A stretch of DNA of 64,000 bases. Origin: Kitasatospora kifunensis. GTDB lineage: Bacteria > Actinomycetota > Actinomycetes > Streptomycetales > Streptomycetaceae. This document shows positions 9,212 through 17,100 of this stretch, in pieces. The position numbers and the translations under genes are program-made. Every line of letters starts with the position of its first letter. Positions within the stretch are counted from its first letter, which is position 1. The notes under the pieces are model-generated. The model had not been told where the DNA came from, searched no databases, and saw only the letters and a list, made by a program, of their open reading frames with translations. The stretch spans positions 2,542,001-2,606,000 of the forward strand of contig NZ_JACHJV010000001.1 in the NCBI RefSeq assembly GCF_014203855.1. Direction: 5' to 3'.

Positions 9212-9215
9212 TCAT
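8967..9215 (-). CDS. Possible 82-residue protein coupled to repSA
   Basis: Small frame whose ATG (9213-9215) overlaps the repSA TGA stop by ATGA, the layout of translationally coupled AICE genes. In pSAM2-like elements a small excisionase gene often lies between repSA and int, so the position fits a recombination directionality factor. The sequence (SSEIVIVDAAGNEEPYDP, then QAVSRGSSRRQRLAV) shows no clear helix-turn-helix and I recognise no family. It may be real or chance. Confidence 0.4.
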   Translation of the reverse strand: MTASMAVADRSTAVGCPASVISSEIVIVDAAGNEEPYDPSALDAMRPLNGSGFGADGQAVSRGSSRRQRLAVGSTDTPEVTW

Positions 9216-10669
9216 CGCCGAAACGGCCCGTCGTGACGATCTCTCGCTAGCTCGGCTGCGATATCGCGGCTGGCGGCAAGGTCTTCGGCGATTCCGGTAG
9301 CGATCAGCTTCTCAGCGGGACTGTGGCCCTGCCCGACAAAGCGCCAGACGGCATCGGTGACGGTCCCGTCGTCCCAGTCGGTGAACAGGTCATGAGAGCC
9401 GGCCAAGGCCCGCGCGTGCTCGGCGCGGTCGGCCCGAAGCTGGCCGTAGGTCGTGGAGTACGCCCGAGTCTTGGTGAGGCAGTGCCCGCGGTAGCCAAGC
9501 ATGTGAGCCCACGCCCGCAGGCGCAGGTGTTCCAGTTCGGGCAGGCCGCCGAGGTGCCAGGCCGTCGCGATCAGCGCGCGGGCGTGCTCGGTGACGCGTA
9601 GCGCTCGGATCTCGGCGAGCGAGGTCAGGCGGCGGTCGACGGCGCCGGCTGACTCCACGCTCTTGCTCGTGTACTTGGCGACGTAGGCCGCCACGGCCTC
9701 ATCAGTGATCCGGCCGCCGTCCCCGCTGCTCAGTTCGTGGATGTCGAGCTGGCTACCGAAACGCAGCCGGATGTCACCGATGGCAGCGGAGTCGGGCGGC
9801 GCGAGGGCGATGGCGGCCGCGGCGGTACGCACAGCATCGGCTAGCAGCACAGCGGTTGCCCAGGCGGGCGGGGCGCTGTCGGGACCCGTCGGCCCGTCGA
9901 GGCGGATCACGGCGTGGAAGTGGACGGCGCCGCGCTTCTGATACTCGGCCACCTTGGCCGCCGAGATGCGCAGCAGGCCACGGACAGCGGTTCGACCCAC
10001 TCCGGCGCGGGCGGCGAGGTGGTGGTAGAGGTTGTCCCGGAACGCCTTCCAGAGACTGGGCGCTGCTGCGTTCCACAGAACGTGGCCGGTGTAGTCGTAG
10101 CAGTGCGGGCAGAGCGGCTGTCCGATGCAGTCGTCGCTGTCGCCGTGCTGCTGGCCACAACCCCTCGGGCTGCCGTGCTCACAGGCTGTCCGGCTGACGG
10201 AGTGGCAGGTGCCGGCGCGGTGCACCGGGCCGAAGGACGGGGCAGTCAGGGTGACGAACAGTCGGGGATGGTCCCGAACCGTCTCAGGGATGCCCTTTCC
10301 GCCGGTCAGTCCTGCTCGGACCAGCTGGAAGGTGTCCCCTACGTACTCACGTGAGCATGGGCCACAACGGGTGGCCCGCCGGTTGCGGCAGCGCACGGCG
10401 AGCCGGCCGCCAGGTTCGTCCTCGGTCGAGTAGTGCCGCAGCACCCCGCCGGTGGCCGTGTCGAAGGTGGTGGTGTGCCCCGACAAATAGATAGGAGCGG
10501 CGCACCCGCCGGTGGCCCGGACCTGCTCCAGCCACCGGCCAAGGTGCGGCAACTGTCCGAGCCGCACGAGGTCTTGGTCGATCTCCGGAAGTGCGCGGAT
10601 CCGGGCCTCGCGGGCCAGGAAGGCGCGGCGCCAGTCGGCGTCGTGCGGGGTGGTGCTCTGCGTAGCCAT
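9212..10669 (-). CDS. repSA: RepSA-type rolling-circle replication initiator
   Basis: Replication initiator of the actinobacterial RepSA type, 485 residues. It nicks the element's double-strand origin and becomes linked to the 5' end, allowing rolling-circle copying of the excised circle. I see the HUH metal motif in GAVHFHAVIRLDG (about residue 250) and a downstream tyrosine helix AAYVAKYTSKS (about 330). Cysteine-rich segments (CRNRRATRCGPC; CIGQPLCPHC) suggest a zinc fold. The start MATQSTTPHDADW (ATG 10669) has a GAGAGA-type ribosome site; longer frames are non-coding. The origin should lie nearby but I could not locate it. Confidence 0.92.
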   Translation of the reverse strand: MATQSTTPHDADWRRAFLAREARIRALPEIDQDLVRLGQLPHLGRWLEQVRATGGCAAPIYLSGHTTTFDTATGGVLRHYSTEDEPGGRLAVRCRNRRATRCGPCSREYVGDTFQLVRAGLTGGKGIPETVRDHPRLFVTLTAPSFGPVHRAGTCHSVSRTACEHGSPRGCGQQHGDSDDCIGQPLCPHCYDYTGHVLWNAAAPSLWKAFRDNLYHHLAARAGVGRTAVRGLLRISAAKVAEYQKRGAVHFHAVIRLDGPTGPDSAPPAWATAVLLADAVRTAAAAIALAPPDSAAIGDIRLRFGSQLDIHELSSGDGGRITDEAVAAYVAKYTSKSVESAGAVDRRLTSLAEIRALRVTEHARALIATAWHLGGLPELEHLRLRAWAHMLGYRGHCLTKTRAYSTTYGQLRADRAEHARALAGSHDLFTDWDDGTVTDAVWRFVGQGHSPAEKLIATGIAEDLAASRDIAAELARDRHDGPFRR

Positions 10670-10827
10670 CTCGGCTCTCTCCACAGCAGGGGACACTGCG
10701 CCCCGGCCGGGCACGGTAGCCAGGCCGGGGCAGCATCGAGGCGAAGGGTGCATGCACAGCCCGAGTGGGCCGACGGATTGCGGGGCGCAGGGCTGCCACT
10801 GATCGCATTGACCAGTCCAGCCCTGCC
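10670..10827. other. repSA leader with GC hairpin
   Basis: 158 bp between the transfer operon and repSA. It contains a 9-bp stem (GCCCCGGCC at 10700-10708 with 10723-10731), which could be a transfer-operon terminator, a repSA leader structure or part of the replication origin. Position alone does not decide between these. Confidence 0.4.
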
Positions 10828-11019
10828 TCAGGTGGTGTGGGTCAGCCCCTTGGCGATCCAGACCACGGCCGCCCCGATCGGTTCAGCCAGGTGAGTCCGG
10901 TCGAGGTAAAAGCCGAGCAGGCCGGTCAGGATCACATGCCACACCCGCAACTCGCCCGAGCGGACCAGCAGGTAGACGATGAGCGCCAGCAGGGCGACCA
11001 GGGGGATGCCGAGCGTCAC
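10828..11019 (-). CDS. Small membrane protein of the transfer operon
   Basis: 63 residues starting at GTG 11019, which overlaps the tra stop as GTGA. One strong hydrophobic segment (IPLVALLALIVYLLV) is followed by a polar turn and a second hydrophobic stretch (VWHVILTGLLGFYL). The place after the FtsK-like tra gene is where AICEs carry Spd-type spread or mobile-element transfer proteins, so a role in intramycelial spread or at the transfer pore is inferred. It is clearly related along its length to the chromosomal 64-residue protein at 43716-43910: both have H-hh-hLxGF and AxPI motifs at the same spacing. Confidence 0.78.
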   Translation of the reverse strand: MTLGIPLVALLALIVYLLVRSGELRVWHVILTGLLGFYLDRTHLAEPIGAAVVWIAKGLTHTT

Positions 11020-12326
11020 AGGTAGACCCCTTCGTCGTCGGCGTCGGTCGGAACCGAGAGCAGGCCGGGCCAGGCCGGAGCAAGCCGGGCGTGCTTGAGG
11101 GCAACCCTCCGGGCCTCCTCCGGTGTGACGTGGATCGAGCGGGCCCTGGTCCACTGCCCGTCGTCCCCGAAGGTGACCGCCACCCCCTGCTCGGCCAGCG
11201 TGATCCGTTGAGCAGCCTCCAGGGCTTCCTTGCTCAGGTCACCCAGGGCCATCTCAGCCGTGCCCGGGTCGGTGACCCGGTGGCAGACGCGGCCGGCCAG
11301 CTGGGCCCGCAAGGCGGTGACCCCCGCGCCCAGGTCGGAGCCGACCCGCTGACCGGCGATCACGAGGTGAACGTCCAGCGCGCCTCCGAGCTGGGCAATC
11401 CGCAGCAGCGCCGTTGCGATCTCGGCCACCTCGGTCTTGTCGTCCCGGGTGGCCATCAGGAACAGTTCGGCAACCTCGTCCACGATGATCACGATCGGGA
11501 CCTTTCGCAGCTTGGCGGGAAGATCCTTGACCGCACGCACACCGGCAGATCGGCACAAGGCCATCCGGGACTCCGCTTCGGCCATCAGCTCCAGCAGCAG
11601 CCGACGAGCGGTCGCGCGGTCCGGGGCCAGCGCGGACAAGCGGGCCTCGAAGAGGGACAGTTCCATCCCTCCCTTGAGATCGATCCCGAAGAGGGCGACC
11701 GGCTGCGGCGCGAGCTGCTTCACCAGGGCCGCAATCAGCGTCGACTTTCCGGACCGGGTGGCGCCCACGATCAGCCAGTGCGGCGCGATGTGCAGGTCGA
11801 TCGCCCACACCGCCCCGTCCTCCCGGCGCCCGACCACGGCGCGCAGGAGCTGGGGCCGGGCGCCGCGCGGCACGTGCGGGGCAGCAAGCGGGTCCCACGC
11901 GAGGGCGACCAGGCGCACGAAGCCCCGGCCGTCGCCGACCACCCGCACCGCGTGCATCCGCCAGGCGTGCGCGAAGGCAAGGGCGAACTGCCCGAACTCG
12001 TCCGGCACCTGGCCGGGGTGGAGTCTGACAGTCACCTCCAGGCCGCCCTGACGAAGCCGCGGAGCGCCGAGCCGGGGTGGCACCGGTCGCAGTGCAACAC
12101 CCTTGACGATCACAGCCCCGAGCAAGGCCCGCGCCGGGCGCCGGGGCACGGCGAGGCCGGTCGTGCCGGTGAGCCGGCGCCAGCTCGCCCAGATGCGCAC
12201 CACGGTGAGCGGATAGCCGATGAAGCACCACCACGCATTCGGCCGGGTGCGGCGAAGGCCAGGGGCGGCGATCAGCACGGCCGCCACCGAGGCCAGCAGG
12301 ACCAGCCAGAGCATCTGAAGCCCCAT
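11016..12326 (-). CDS. FtsK/SpoIIIE-type conjugal transfer ATPase (Tra)
   Basis: 436-residue DNA translocase of the TraSA/TraB class, which moves double-stranded element DNA between mycelia as a single protein. The N-terminus has hydrophobic segments (MLWLVLLASVAAVLIAA; WWCFIGYPLTVVRIW). The motor domain has Walker A GATRSGKST (about residue 190), Walker B VIIVDEVAELF (about 280) and the downstream RVGSDLGAGV region. The ATG at 12326 has a GGGGAGGGGACTG ribosome site and overlaps the preceding stop by one base (TGATG). It lies in a tightly coupled minus-strand operon driven from the GntR-controlled promoter region near 13000. Confidence 0.92.
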   Translation of the reverse strand: MGLQMLWLVLLASVAAVLIAAPGLRRTRPNAWWCFIGYPLTVVRIWASWRRLTGTTGLAVPRRPARALLGAVIVKGVALRPVPPRLGAPRLRQGGLEVTVRLHPGQVPDEFGQFALAFAHAWRMHAVRVVGDGRGFVRLVALAWDPLAAPHVPRGARPQLLRAVVGRREDGAVWAIDLHIAPHWLIVGATRSGKSTLIAALVKQLAPQPVALFGIDLKGGMELSLFEARLSALAPDRATARRLLLELMAEAESRMALCRSAGVRAVKDLPAKLRKVPIVIIVDEVAELFLMATRDDKTEVAEIATALLRIAQLGGALDVHLVIAGQRVGSDLGAGVTALRAQLAGRVCHRVTDPGTAEMALGDLSKEALEAAQRITLAEQGVAVTFGDDGQWTRARSIHVTPEEARRVALKHARLAPAWPGLLSVPTDADDEGVYL

Positions 12327-12532
12327 CAGTCCCCCTCCCCCGTGACGACTGCGGCCTGCGCGGCCGGCTCCAGCTCGCGGGCGAGCGCTGCCGCGGCGGC
12401 GGCCAGGGCGGCGATGTAGCGGTACAGCAGGCCGCCGGAGTCGTCCGGGGCGAACGGGTCGATCTGCGGCGCCACGTCGCCCAGCTCGTCCAGCAGCAGG
12501 CGCAGGCGCACCCGAACGCGACCGGGGGTCAC
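12326..12532 (-). CDS. Small operon protein upstream of tra
   Basis: 68 residues from a GTG at 12532 that overlaps the stop of the preceding gene (GTGA); its own stop shares one base with the tra start. The sequence begins TPGRVRVRLRLLLDELGD and ends in an Ala-rich helix (YRYIAALAAAAAALAREL). Such short Ala-rich proteins between the SCO3933-type gene and tra are usual in AICE transfer operons, but I know of no assigned function. The double overlap makes it very likely to be translated. Confidence 0.7.
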   Translation of the reverse strand: MTPGRVRVRLRLLLDELGDVAPQIDPFAPDDSGGLLYRYIAALAAAAAALARELEPAAQAAVVTGEGD

Positions 12533-12909
12533 GCTTCGCCGCCCTTGCGAGAGGCGGACGCGGCGGCCGAGGCCGAGGCCGGCGGCACCGAGGCAGGCGG
12601 GGCAGGGGTGATGGAGTCGGCGCGGAACGACATGCCGTGCCGGTCCCCCATGGCCCAGGAGAACGCCACCAGGCCGGTGACAGCGACCCGGACGCCTTCG
12701 GCGATGCCCGCCGGCTCGCCATTCACACTGATTTCGATGATCGAGGCCCGCCGTCCGTCCTGACGCACCGCCACCCCCACCGTGTAGACCGGCACACCGT
12801 CGCGGTTCGTCTTGACCTCGCCGGTCTCGCGGTTCGCCAGCCGGGCCTCCGGGGCCACGATGCAGGTCATCGTGCCGAGACGGGCGACATCCACGGGGAT
12901 CTGCTGCAT
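12529..12909 (-). CDS. SCO3933-family AICE protein
   Basis: 126 residues, first gene of the transfer operon. It resembles the SCO3933 family annotated as regulatory proteins in AICEs, judged from the N-terminal MQQIPVDVARLG, RNRETGEVKTNRDG-like pattern and the conserved FSWAMGDRHGMSFRADSITP near the C-terminus. The compact beta-rich core suggests an OB-like fold and possible nucleic-acid binding, which is my inference. The ATG at 12909 has AGGAG about 13 bases upstream; an upstream in-frame start exists but lacks this. The Ala/Ser-rich tail runs into the next gene. Confidence 0.75.
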   Translation of the reverse strand: MQQIPVDVARLGTMTCIVAPEARLANRETGEVKTNRDGVPVYTVGVAVRQDGRRASIIEISVNGEPAGIAEGVRVAVTGLVAFSWAMGDRHGMSFRADSITPAPPASVPPASASAAASASRKGGEA

Positions 12910-12942
12910 GAGAGCACACTCCTGCCAAAGCAGAGGCCGCAT

Positions 12943-13033
12943 GACGACAGTCGTCAAACGTACTTACCTTTGCGTTTCCGATGATGCTCTTCCTTGACCC
13001 TCCTTGCAAGGGCATTCATGCTTACGTTTGACG
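12943..13033. promoter_or_regulatory. Candidate GntR-regulator operator between transfer operon and regulator
   Basis: The divergent intergenic region contains an 11-bp inverted repeat, CGTCAAACGTA at 12952-12962 and its exact complement at 13023-13033, with centres about 71 bp apart. A 13-bp palindrome GACGACAGTCGTC (12943-12955) overlaps the left arm. Two matching arms flanking both promoters fit cooperative binding by the adjacent GntR protein, with looping or separate control of each side. The layout parallels KorSA-type autoregulated transfer control. Confidence 0.6.
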
Positions 13034-13159
13034 GATAGCGTCTGACGACACACTCACCATGGCGCCCGAGCAGGGCAAACGATCACGACAACCACACCAG
13101 CCACACCCACACCACGACGCGGGACATCCCCGGCGCCCGCACCAAGGGGACAGCAGACG

Positions 13160-13954
13160 ATGACGGTCATCCGCAACGAGGCGCTTCACAAGCAGGTCGC
13201 CAATGCGATGCGCACAGCCATCGCAGACGGCACATGGCCGACGGACACCCAACTGCCGACCGAGACCGACCTTGCCGAGTTGTACGGCGTCTCCCGTCCC
13301 ACCGTCCGCCTCGCTGTGGCCGCGCTGCGCTCCGAGGGGCTTTTGGACGTCAAGCAGGGGCGCGGCACCTTTGTCCGCACCACCATTCACGGTCCCGCCG
13401 CCGCGATCGAGCAGACCATCACCCGCCACGGGGCCCGGTTCGAGACGTCAACCGACCACTGGTGGACCGGCGACGAAGAGGCCACGGTCTACCGGGCCAC
13501 GACCGACGCCACCACGGCCCCCCTGCTCGGCATGGACTCGGACGAGATGACCATCGTGGTCGACCGCCTCATCCGGGACCCCGCAACCGGAATCCGAGCC
13601 GCGCACCGCCTCATCCTCCCGATGGTCAACATCGAGAGCACCCCTCTCGCCCAGGCCCCGGCAGTCACCCCGGGCAAGGTCTATGCCCTGCTCGCGACCG
13701 CCGGCCACGAACTCACCTGGCGCCAGCAAGTCTCCGCCCGCATCCCCACCCCCGACGAGCGCACCGCACTCCGTCTGTCCGAGGCCGCCGCCCTGCTCGT
13801 CACCCACCGGGTCACCGTCGACCAGACCCAGGACCAGCCCCTGATCCTGGAACGCCTCTTGATCGGTGCCGAGTCCGCTGCTCTCGGATTCACCATCGAC
13901 GCCCAGGTCCCCGCTCCCCGAGGAAGCGCTAACGCTCCAAGGACCGCTGGCTAG
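13160..13954 (+). CDS. GntR/HutC-family transcriptional regulator (KorSA-like)
   Basis: 264-residue regulator with an N-terminal winged helix (about 8-75; TETDLAELYGVSRPTVRLA is the helix-turn-helix, DVKQGRGTFV the wing) and a C-terminal UTRA ligand-binding domain (about 95-250). In AICEs such proteins repress transfer and replication genes until a signal or mating releases them. It is divergent from the tra operon and faces the inverted repeats listed separately, supporting auto- and cross-regulation. ATG 13160; an AAGGGGA purine run lies about 15 bp upstream. The ligand is unknown. Confidence 0.88.
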   Translation: MTVIRNEALHKQVANAMRTAIADGTWPTDTQLPTETDLAELYGVSRPTVRLAVAALRSEGLLDVKQGRGTFVRTTIHGPAAAIEQTITRHGARFETSTDHWWTGDEEATVYRATTDATTAPLLGMDSDEMTIVVDRLIRDPATGIRAAHRLILPMVNIESTPLAQAPAVTPGKVYALLATAGHELTWRQQVSARIPTPDERTALRLSEAAALLVTHRVTVDQTQDQPLILERLLIGAESAALGFTIDAQVPAPRGSANAPRTAG

Positions 13955-13956
13955 TC

Positions 13957-14028
13957 CTACATACCGTTGCCGATCAGGTTGACCGTGGTCTCGAACCCGG
14001 CGAAGAGCAGGATCAAAGCCATCCCCGG
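13957..14028 (-). pseudogene. Cytochrome P450 relic (I-helix fragment)
   Basis: On the minus strand the stretch reads GMALILLFAGFETTVNLIGN followed by GM and a stop. This is the oxygen-binding I-helix signature of bacterial P450s ([AG]Gx[DE]TT) with the residues usual in streptomycete enzymes on both sides. Stops bound it within about 33 codons and no haem-binding Cys loop or ExxR motif is visible nearby. It is therefore a fragment of a P450 gene trapped beside the GntR gene, probably from an earlier cargo exchange. Confidence 0.75.
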
Positions 14029-14435
14029 GAAGCTCCAGCCACCCGGAAGCCACCATTACGGACGATGGTCCTCGCGCTTCGCGTGCGGCATCGTGCGCTG
14101 CGCGCAGACCGTAGTGAGCATCAGCGGTGCTGCGTCTCGGTGGGTGACGGCGGAGACGGACAAGCATGACGGGGTGGCACTGCCCCAGGTGGCCGGGCTG
14201 CCTCCGCCCGCACCGTGCACAGCCACCAGCCCGGGTGGGGGTGAACCGCTGTGGCCAAGGTCGCAGACGGGCCTGTCGCATATCTTCTTCACTTACTCAA
14301 GCGGCGGCGCGTTCGCGCCGCCGGGCGGCCCCGGCGCCCCGGCCGGGCATGCGGCCTTGCGGCCGTTCCGGGCCGGACGCCAGGCCGCCCGCGCGAACCA
14401 GTCCACCTCGATCGGCACGACAGCCTGGCAGCCCG
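14029..14435. other. Non-coding stretch after the P450 relic
   Basis: About 400 bp with no supportable gene. It contains a 10-bp GC hairpin (CGGCGGCGCG at 14302-14311 with 14314-14323, minimal loop), which may act as a terminator for the RDD-protein transcript on the minus strand. It may also be decayed sequence of the gene that left the P450 fragment. Confidence 0.4.
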
Positions 14436-15107
14436 TCACAGATAGCGCTGCGGCTCGACCTCGATAGCGACCGTGCCCATCACCGTGTCGGACCACGTCT
14501 GCCGGTACCGGTTCCACACCGGCCGCGCGAAGCCCAAGCCGACCGGCCCCAGGTCCAGCAGCAGGTGGGCCAGGCCGCGCAGGATGCTCCGCGCCGGTCC
14601 GATCGGCCGCCCGGTGTCGACGTCGACCACGCGCACGCCCACGAGTTGCTGCCCGAGCGTCTGACCGGTGCGCCCACGCAGTGACCACTGCCAGAGCCAC
14701 CAGCCGAAGAAGATCGCATAGAAGCCAACCTTGAACACGTCCACGTCCGAGCCGAACGCACCGAGTACCAGCCGCGCCAGCGAGGTCACCGGCCCGAACA
14801 GCTCCAACACGTAGCCGTACGCAGTCATCGCGCCCGCGCCGACCGCGATATCAAGCAGTGCCCCGCAGGCACGCCGGTCCCATGACGCCAGCCCCGGCCA
14901 CGCCGGCCGAACCGGCTCACTGCGCCCTGGACCCAGCGGCCCCCAGCGCGGGGGCGGCCAACCCGGCACCGGCGCAGCAGGATTCGACCCCTGCTGCGTC
15001 CAGCCCGGCACCCGCGGCGGTGGGCTGGTCGGCTGTGGCGGCCAGCCATAGCCGGACATCGGCGTACCAGTAGGCTCGTTCGGCCCAGGCGTTCCCATCT
15101 CGGACAC
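14436..15107 (-). CDS. RDD-family membrane protein
   Basis: 223 residues: a Pro/Gly-rich cytoplasmic N-terminus (about 1-70; YGWPPQPTSPPPRVPG), then an RDD domain with three hydrophobic segments (about 85-200). The family's sequence RACGALLDIAVGAGAM starts the domain, and RTGQTLGQQLVGVRVVDV is the characteristic loop. RDD proteins are small integral membrane proteins, some linked to ion transport; the substrate cannot be inferred here. It is element cargo on the minus strand. The start is the first Met of a coherent frame. Confidence 0.8.
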   Translation of the reverse strand: MSEMGTPGPNEPTGTPMSGYGWPPQPTSPPPRVPGWTQQGSNPAAPVPGWPPPRWGPLGPGRSEPVRPAWPGLASWDRRACGALLDIAVGAGAMTAYGYVLELFGPVTSLARLVLGAFGSDVDVFKVGFYAIFFGWWLWQWSLRGRTGQTLGQQLVGVRVVDVDTGRPIGPARSILRGLAHLLLDLGPVGLGFARPVWNRYRQTWSDTVMGTVAIEVEPQRYL

Positions 15108-15244
15108 GTCTCATCACCTCATGATCAGTTCAGCTCGAATCCCGGCAAACAAGGTCGGTCCGGGTCGCAACCACTCGTCCGGGGTACCGGTCACCGGACC
15201 GTGGCCGAAGTCGTGCCGTCACGACCGGAATAGATGACGTACCG

Positions 15245-15577
15245 TCAGTCCGACTCGACCACCGGCACCGTCGAGGCCAGTCGCAGCAGTTGTTCGAGCC
15301 TGAGCCACCCTTGAGGCAGGCCCACCAGCCGCACCTCGCCGTGTCCCTGTGCGTCTGTGGCCGCCACCGCGCGCAACTCGTCTACAGGCACGCCACATTG
15401 GGTGAGCAGAACGTTGACCTCAGTGGCCGCAGCCCGAGCCACCCGCCAGCCGGCCGCGTAGTCGACACCTTCGACCCACATCCATGCGTCCGGGTCCAGG
15501 CCCTGGCCCCATCCGCCGACGGCGTCCGCATCCGCGTCCCCGTACAGTGCCCTCAACTCCCGTGATTCGGAATCCAC
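15245..15577 (-). CDS. Hypothetical protein, 110 residues
   Basis: Small acidic protein (MDSESRELRALYGDADADA) without membrane segments or cysteines forming a motif. It has aromatic patches (DPDAWMWVEGVDYAAGW) and a C-terminal Leu-rich helix (GWLRLEQLLRLASTVPV). It lies upstream of the RDD gene in the same orientation, with a 137-bp gap. Codon use is typical of the host, so it is probably real. I do not recognise the family. Confidence 0.55.
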   Translation of the reverse strand: MDSESRELRALYGDADADAVGGWGQGLDPDAWMWVEGVDYAAGWRVARAAATEVNVLLTQCGVPVDELRAVAATDAQGHGEVRLVGLPQGWLRLEQLLRLASTVPVVESD

Positions 15578-15661
15578 TTACTGCGGCCAGTAGTCACCGA
15601 ATGGCAGTTTGTGCACGGACACGCCGAAGCGCCCGGTACCATCGGCACCGGGTTAACACCC

Positions 15662-15702
15662 ACCGGACCACCCCACCCCGCCAAGGACAAGGGTGGTCCG
15701 GT
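15662..15702 (-). terminator. Hairpin after the ATP-binding-protein operon
   Basis: A 12-bp perfect stem (ACCGGACCACCC at 15662-15673 with 15691-15702) and 17-nt loop, directly downstream on the minus strand of the gene ending at 15718. It ends the three-gene operon 17079-15718. Confidence 0.7.
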
Positions 15703-15717
15703 TCCCTTCTTCTTCGG

Positions 15718-16023
15718 TTAGCCCCGCTGACCCTGAGGGTCGGCAAGCCGGATGCTCAGCAGGTGCGGGCCATCCGCCAGGCCGAACGACACCACCGACT
15801 CGCCCTGACGCCGCAGCCGTTCCACCACGTGCTCCTCAGCGCGCTCCCCCGTGAGGTACAGCCTGTAGGCCTCGAACTGGTACTCGCCCAGCGGCAGGGC
15901 CTGCATCGACTCCCACAGAGCCGCGAGCGCATCGGATACCCGCCCGAATGTCGCCGGGGGCGTGATCCCGGTCAGCTCGACCGTCACCGGCCCGCATGCC
16001 GCCACCTGCCGTCCGCCGGTCAT
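15718..16023 (-). CDS. Hypothetical protein, last gene of the ATP-binding-protein operon
   Basis: 101 residues; the ATG at 16023 overlaps the stop of the preceding gene (ATGA), so it is translationally coupled. The N-terminal half looks beta-rich (VAACGPVTVELTGITPP), followed by helices (VSDALAALWESMQALP; ERAEEHVVERLRRQGESVV). No membrane segment or signal. I recognise no family. A hairpin terminator follows within 60 bp. Confidence 0.65.
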   Translation of the reverse strand: MTGGRQVAACGPVTVELTGITPPATFGRVSDALAALWESMQALPLGEYQFEAYRLYLTGERAEEHVVERLRRQGESVVSFGLADGPHLLSIRLADPQGQRG

Positions 16024-16475
16024 TGCCCACCGTTCCCCTCATCCGGACGCGGCACCGGTCCCGCACCGGCGCCGCCCACGACCGCCAGCTCAATCAGCAC
16101 CCGCACCGCTGGACGCCCCACCCGCTCCACGTCCTCCAGCAGGACCGCGCGCCCCTCGAAGGGCCGATCACTGTCGAACGTCCATGCCAAGTACTCCCGC
16201 ATCGGCGCGATCACCTCATCCAGAGTCGTCAGACCCGGATCCGGGATCGCGGCATCGATCGCATGCAGCAGCGACACCAACGCCTCCACGTGCTGCAAGG
16301 CGTCCTGAGCCACAGTCAGCAACGTTGCATGGTCCAGATCTCGGAGCGCGGGACCGTCACCCACATCCCAGGCGGACCACATCGCGTCATTGATCCGCGC
16401 CCGACCCAGCTCGAACGCGATATGCGGCCAACGGTCCGCCGGCCGCCGCGCCTTCGCCCTCGGCACCTCACTCAC
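16020..16475 (-). CDS. Hypothetical helical protein in the ATP-binding-protein operon
   Basis: 151 residues. The GTG at 16475 is preceded by a strong ribosome site GGGGAGGTG; the frame is open further upstream, but that part is not needed and looks non-coding. The protein is largely alpha-helical (HATLLTVAQDALQHVEALVS; VIAPMREYLAWTFDSD). It begins about 155 bp downstream of the ATP-binding protein stop and is coupled by ATGA to the next gene. Such small proteins accompany TPR-type regulators in streptomycetes, but a function cannot be assigned. Confidence 0.65.
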   Translation of the reverse strand: MSEVPRAKARRPADRWPHIAFELGRARINDAMWSAWDVGDGPALRDLDHATLLTVAQDALQHVEALVSLLHAIDAAIPDPGLTTLDEVIAPMREYLAWTFDSDRPFEGRAVLLEDVERVGRPAVRVLIELAVVGGAGAGPVPRPDEGNGGQ

Positions 16476-16629
16476 GCCTGCACCTCCCCAGGACGCCGGG
16501 GGTGATGACCGTGGACCTTCTCCCGACGGCCTCCCACGCGGATGAACCGCACCGCCGCCGACCGCTCGATACCCGCACCGCAGTAGAAGCAGCACCCCCG
16601 CTCCGCCGCCGAACCCCGCTGAGCCCGAA

Positions 16630-17079
16630 TCACCGGTCATCACCCTGCACTGGCGTCACGACCGCCCAGACGATCTTCCCGATCCCCGGAGTGCGCGGCC
16701 CAAAACCCCAGGCCTGCGACATCGCTCTGACGAGATTCAGGCCCCGCCCGCACTCGTCCAGCAACTCGATATCCCGCAGCACCGGCGCCACACTGCTCGC
16801 GTCGTGCACCTCGATCCGCAGGCTCGCCGCATCCACGGTCAGCCGGACGAACACACGCTTCCCGCGCCTGGTGCCGTGCTTGACGGCGTTGGTCACCAAC
16901 TCGGTGATGATCACTGAACCCGAGTCAGCGAAGCGATCACCGCCCTCGATCCGACCCAGCAGCCGCAGCAGCCTGCGCCGCGACCATCCGGACGAGCTGA
17001 GCGCACGAGGCATCCAGAACTCGTCAGACCCACCCAACACTCGTGATTTGGAGGCCAGTTCAACACTGGTCGCGGCCAT
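16630..17079 (-). CDS. ATP-binding protein (HATPase, RsbW-like)
   Basis: 149-residue stand-alone GHKL ATPase domain of the kind abundant in streptomycetes. It has the N-box ELVTNAVKHG (about residue 61) and a G-box DECGRGLNLV (about 115); ADSGSVIITE precedes the N-box. Relatives are anti-sigma-factor kinases or partners of HTH/TPR regulators. The start MAATSVELASKS (ATG 17079) has an AAGGGAG ribosome site, better than the upstream Met. It is divergent from the TPR regulator, and an 18-bp palindrome lies 22 bp upstream of its start. Confidence 0.82.
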   Translation of the reverse strand: MAATSVELASKSRVLGGSDEFWMPRALSSSGWSRRRLLRLLGRIEGGDRFADSGSVIITELVTNAVKHGTRRGKRVFVRLTVDAASLRIEVHDASSVAPVLRDIELLDECGRGLNLVRAMSQAWGFGPRTPGIGKIVWAVVTPVQGDDR

Positions 17080-17100
17080 GCCTGCTCCCTTCGCCACTGA

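Noticed and set aside
8902..9300. 132-codon plus-strand frame between cargo and repSA
   Set aside because: Starts plausibly but its second half runs antisense to the repSA 3' end and becomes Arg-rich; no ribosome site.
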